Positions 63,115-64,000 of a DNA stretch of 64,000 nt are shown in pieces (within the stretch, counting starts at the first letter, position 1; each line of letters begins with the position of its first letter). The notes beneath the pieces were generated by a model. The model was not told the DNA's origin. It saw only the letters and a program-made list of their open reading frames with translations, and ran no database searches. The DNA lies in the NCBI RefSeq assembly GCF_034377145.1, contig NZ_CP139707.1:2365001-2429000 (forward strand). The letters run 5' to 3'. The position numbers and the translations under genes were made by a program. The DNA is from Sulfitobacter sp. OXR-159 (GTDB lineage Bacteria; Pseudomonadota; Alphaproteobacteria; Rhodobacterales; Rhodobacteraceae).

Positions 63115-63662
63115 TGCGTGCGCTCATCTCTCTGCTGGCCCGGTTCAAAAGGCGCGAAGACGGCTCGATCGCCGTTGAAACGGTGATCATGCTGCCGTTG
63201 ATGTTCTGGGCCTATCTGGCCATGTATTCGACCTTTGACACCTTCCGCATGTACAACCTCAACCAGACGGCGGCCTATACCGTGGGCGATGCCATCTCGC
63301 GGGAGACGCAGGCGATTGACCCAGACTACCTGCAAGGAATGCAGCAACTTTTCGAATATCTCACCCGTGGCGCAGGGCAAACCGACATGCGGGTCAGCTC
63401 AATTTGGTATGATGAGGCCAACAACCGCTACCATACGGATTGGTCGCAGGTGCGCGGCACCCCCACCCCTCTGACCAGCGATGACGTGCGCGATTGGCAT
63501 GACAAGCTGCCGGTGATGCCCAACAACGAACGTGTCACCTTGGTCGAGACATGGCGCGATTTCGAGCCACTGTTCAAAACCGGGCTCGAGCGCCGCGATA
63601 TCTATAACTTCGTCTTCACCCGTCCGCGCTATGCGCCGCGCACGGTCTGGTCAGACGGTTAA
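63114..63662 (+). CDS. Second TadE/TadG-like protein
   Basis: 182 residues; ATG at 63114 overlaps the previous TGA. The same TadE-type segment: REDGSIAVETVIMLPLMFWAYLAMYSTFDTFRMY, with the acidic E after the Gly-Ser. The rest is a periplasmic domain (VSSIWYDEANNRYHTDW, PNNERVTLVETWRDFEPLFKTG). Downstream, a convergent gene overlaps it by 4 bp. Tad motor and secretin genes are not in the window. Confidence 0.82.
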   Translation: MRALISLLARFKRREDGSIAVETVIMLPLMFWAYLAMYSTFDTFRMYNLNQTAAYTVGDAISRETQAIDPDYLQGMQQLFEYLTRGAGQTDMRVSSIWYDEANNRYHTDWSQVRGTPTPLTSDDVRDWHDKLPVMPNNERVTLVETWRDFEPLFKTGLERRDIYNFVFTRPRYAPRTVWSDG

Positions 63663-64000
63663 GCCGCGTCACGCTCGGCCAGTTTGGCGCGGATGATCTC
63701 GGCGATCAGCTTGGTCTCGTTGGCCGGGGTCATGCCACCAACACCAATACGGCGGCCAAGGCTCCACCACAGGCCCAAGCGCCAGCCCCGCGCCACGCGG
63801 CGGTTGGTCTTGAGCAGGAAACCGTTTGAGGGTTTGACCGCGAAAGCCCCCTGATCAATGCGGGCGATTTCGTCGATGCGGACGATCACCCGGCCATCGG
63901 CATCGCGCAGCGCCTTATTGGTGAGTTCCACGCCGCTGGCGGTTGAGCGGCGCATCAATTCGGCAATGCCGATGAAGCCCAGCCCCACCAGCGCCAGCGC
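63659..64000 (-). CDS. Hypothetical membrane-associated protein, 5' end outside window
   Basis: The frame runs from 63659 through the window edge; the visible 114 or so codons include an upstream hydrophobic ALALVGLGFIGIAELMRRS segment, so the true start is beyond 64000. The visible part has VIVRIDEIARIDQGAFAVKPSNGFLLKTN and a WRLGLWWSLGRRIGVGG stretch reminiscent of PH-like bacterial membrane domains. Function unknown. Convergent with the TadE/G-like gene. Confidence 0.6.
   Translation of the reverse strand, partial: ALALVGLGFIGIAELMRRSTASGVELTNKALRDADGRVIVRIDEIARIDQGAFAVKPSNGFLLKTNRRVARGWRLGLWWSLGRRIGVGGMTPANETKLIAEIIRAKLAERDAA

Overview
This is a GC-rich chromosomal window with dense, short-spaced genes. 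Gene content and protein style fit an alphaproteobacterium of the Rhodobacterales (Roseobacter group). The pointers are an RpoH heat-shock sigma factor plus a long RpoD, CarD, a SUV3-like helicase/S4/FdxA operon, the soxBDAG sarcosine oxidase operon, MmcB under a GAAC-N7-GAAC LexA box, and a tRNA-His with A73 and no encoded G-1. Genus and species cannot be fixed from the sequence alone.

Layout: 1-732 end of metY; 784-4537 a SIMPL-domain periplasmic protein and a long Ala/Pro-rich one-TM protein with GspL/PilM-like and GspC/PilP-like ends; 4617-6305 hppD (tyrosine catabolism) divergent from an Lrp/AsnC regulator across a nested inverted repeat; 6324-8237 a Kef-type antiporter; 8281-10180 cobT and cobS (late cobalamin synthesis), divergent; 10234-15391 carD and the operon TPR-helicase-S4-fdxA; 15466-21479 SCP2 protein, lysophospholipase, DNA exonuclease plus ATP-dependent DNA ligase, pepF and a small membrane protein; 21482-24834 a DksA-like zinc-finger protein, a small GntR-centred locus with two copies of one operator-like motif, and rpoH; 25008-28345 pseudouridine synthase, a DUF6476-like membrane protein, suhB and an MDR reductase; 28346-30123 an IS1380-family element; 30124-31990 metR divergent from metF; 32072-36666 thioesterase, PRC-barrel protein, tRNA-His, small protein, mmcB and a two-gene unit of unknown role (coiled-coil membrane protein plus ClpP-fold protein).

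From 36956 to 46074 a riboflavin cluster (nrdR-ribD and ribE-ribBA-ribH-nusB, all minus strand) is split by three plus-strand capsule genes (kpsS-like, polysaccharide export lipoprotein, kpsC). Then come an SDR, YjbQ, two small secreted proteins, rpoD, dnaG, a secreted protein, soxBDAG, glutamate dehydrogenase, and a Tad-pilus-type block (tadG-like, tadE-like, second TadE/G-like). The tadG-like gene is broken by a clean IS630 insertion whose removal restores the frame exactly.

Most of the window is core metabolism, transcription and translation. No CRISPR array, prophage or recognisable new defence system was seen. The best leads are regulatory or structural: the GntR/phosphatase locus with a repeated quasi-palindrome, the nested repeat between hppD and its regulator, palindromes between metR and metF, the secretion-like fusion protein, the coiled-coil/ClpP-fold pair, the missing start codon in the PRC-barrel gene, and the IS630-disrupted tadG. 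All functional assignments come from reading motifs by eye; no database search was run.
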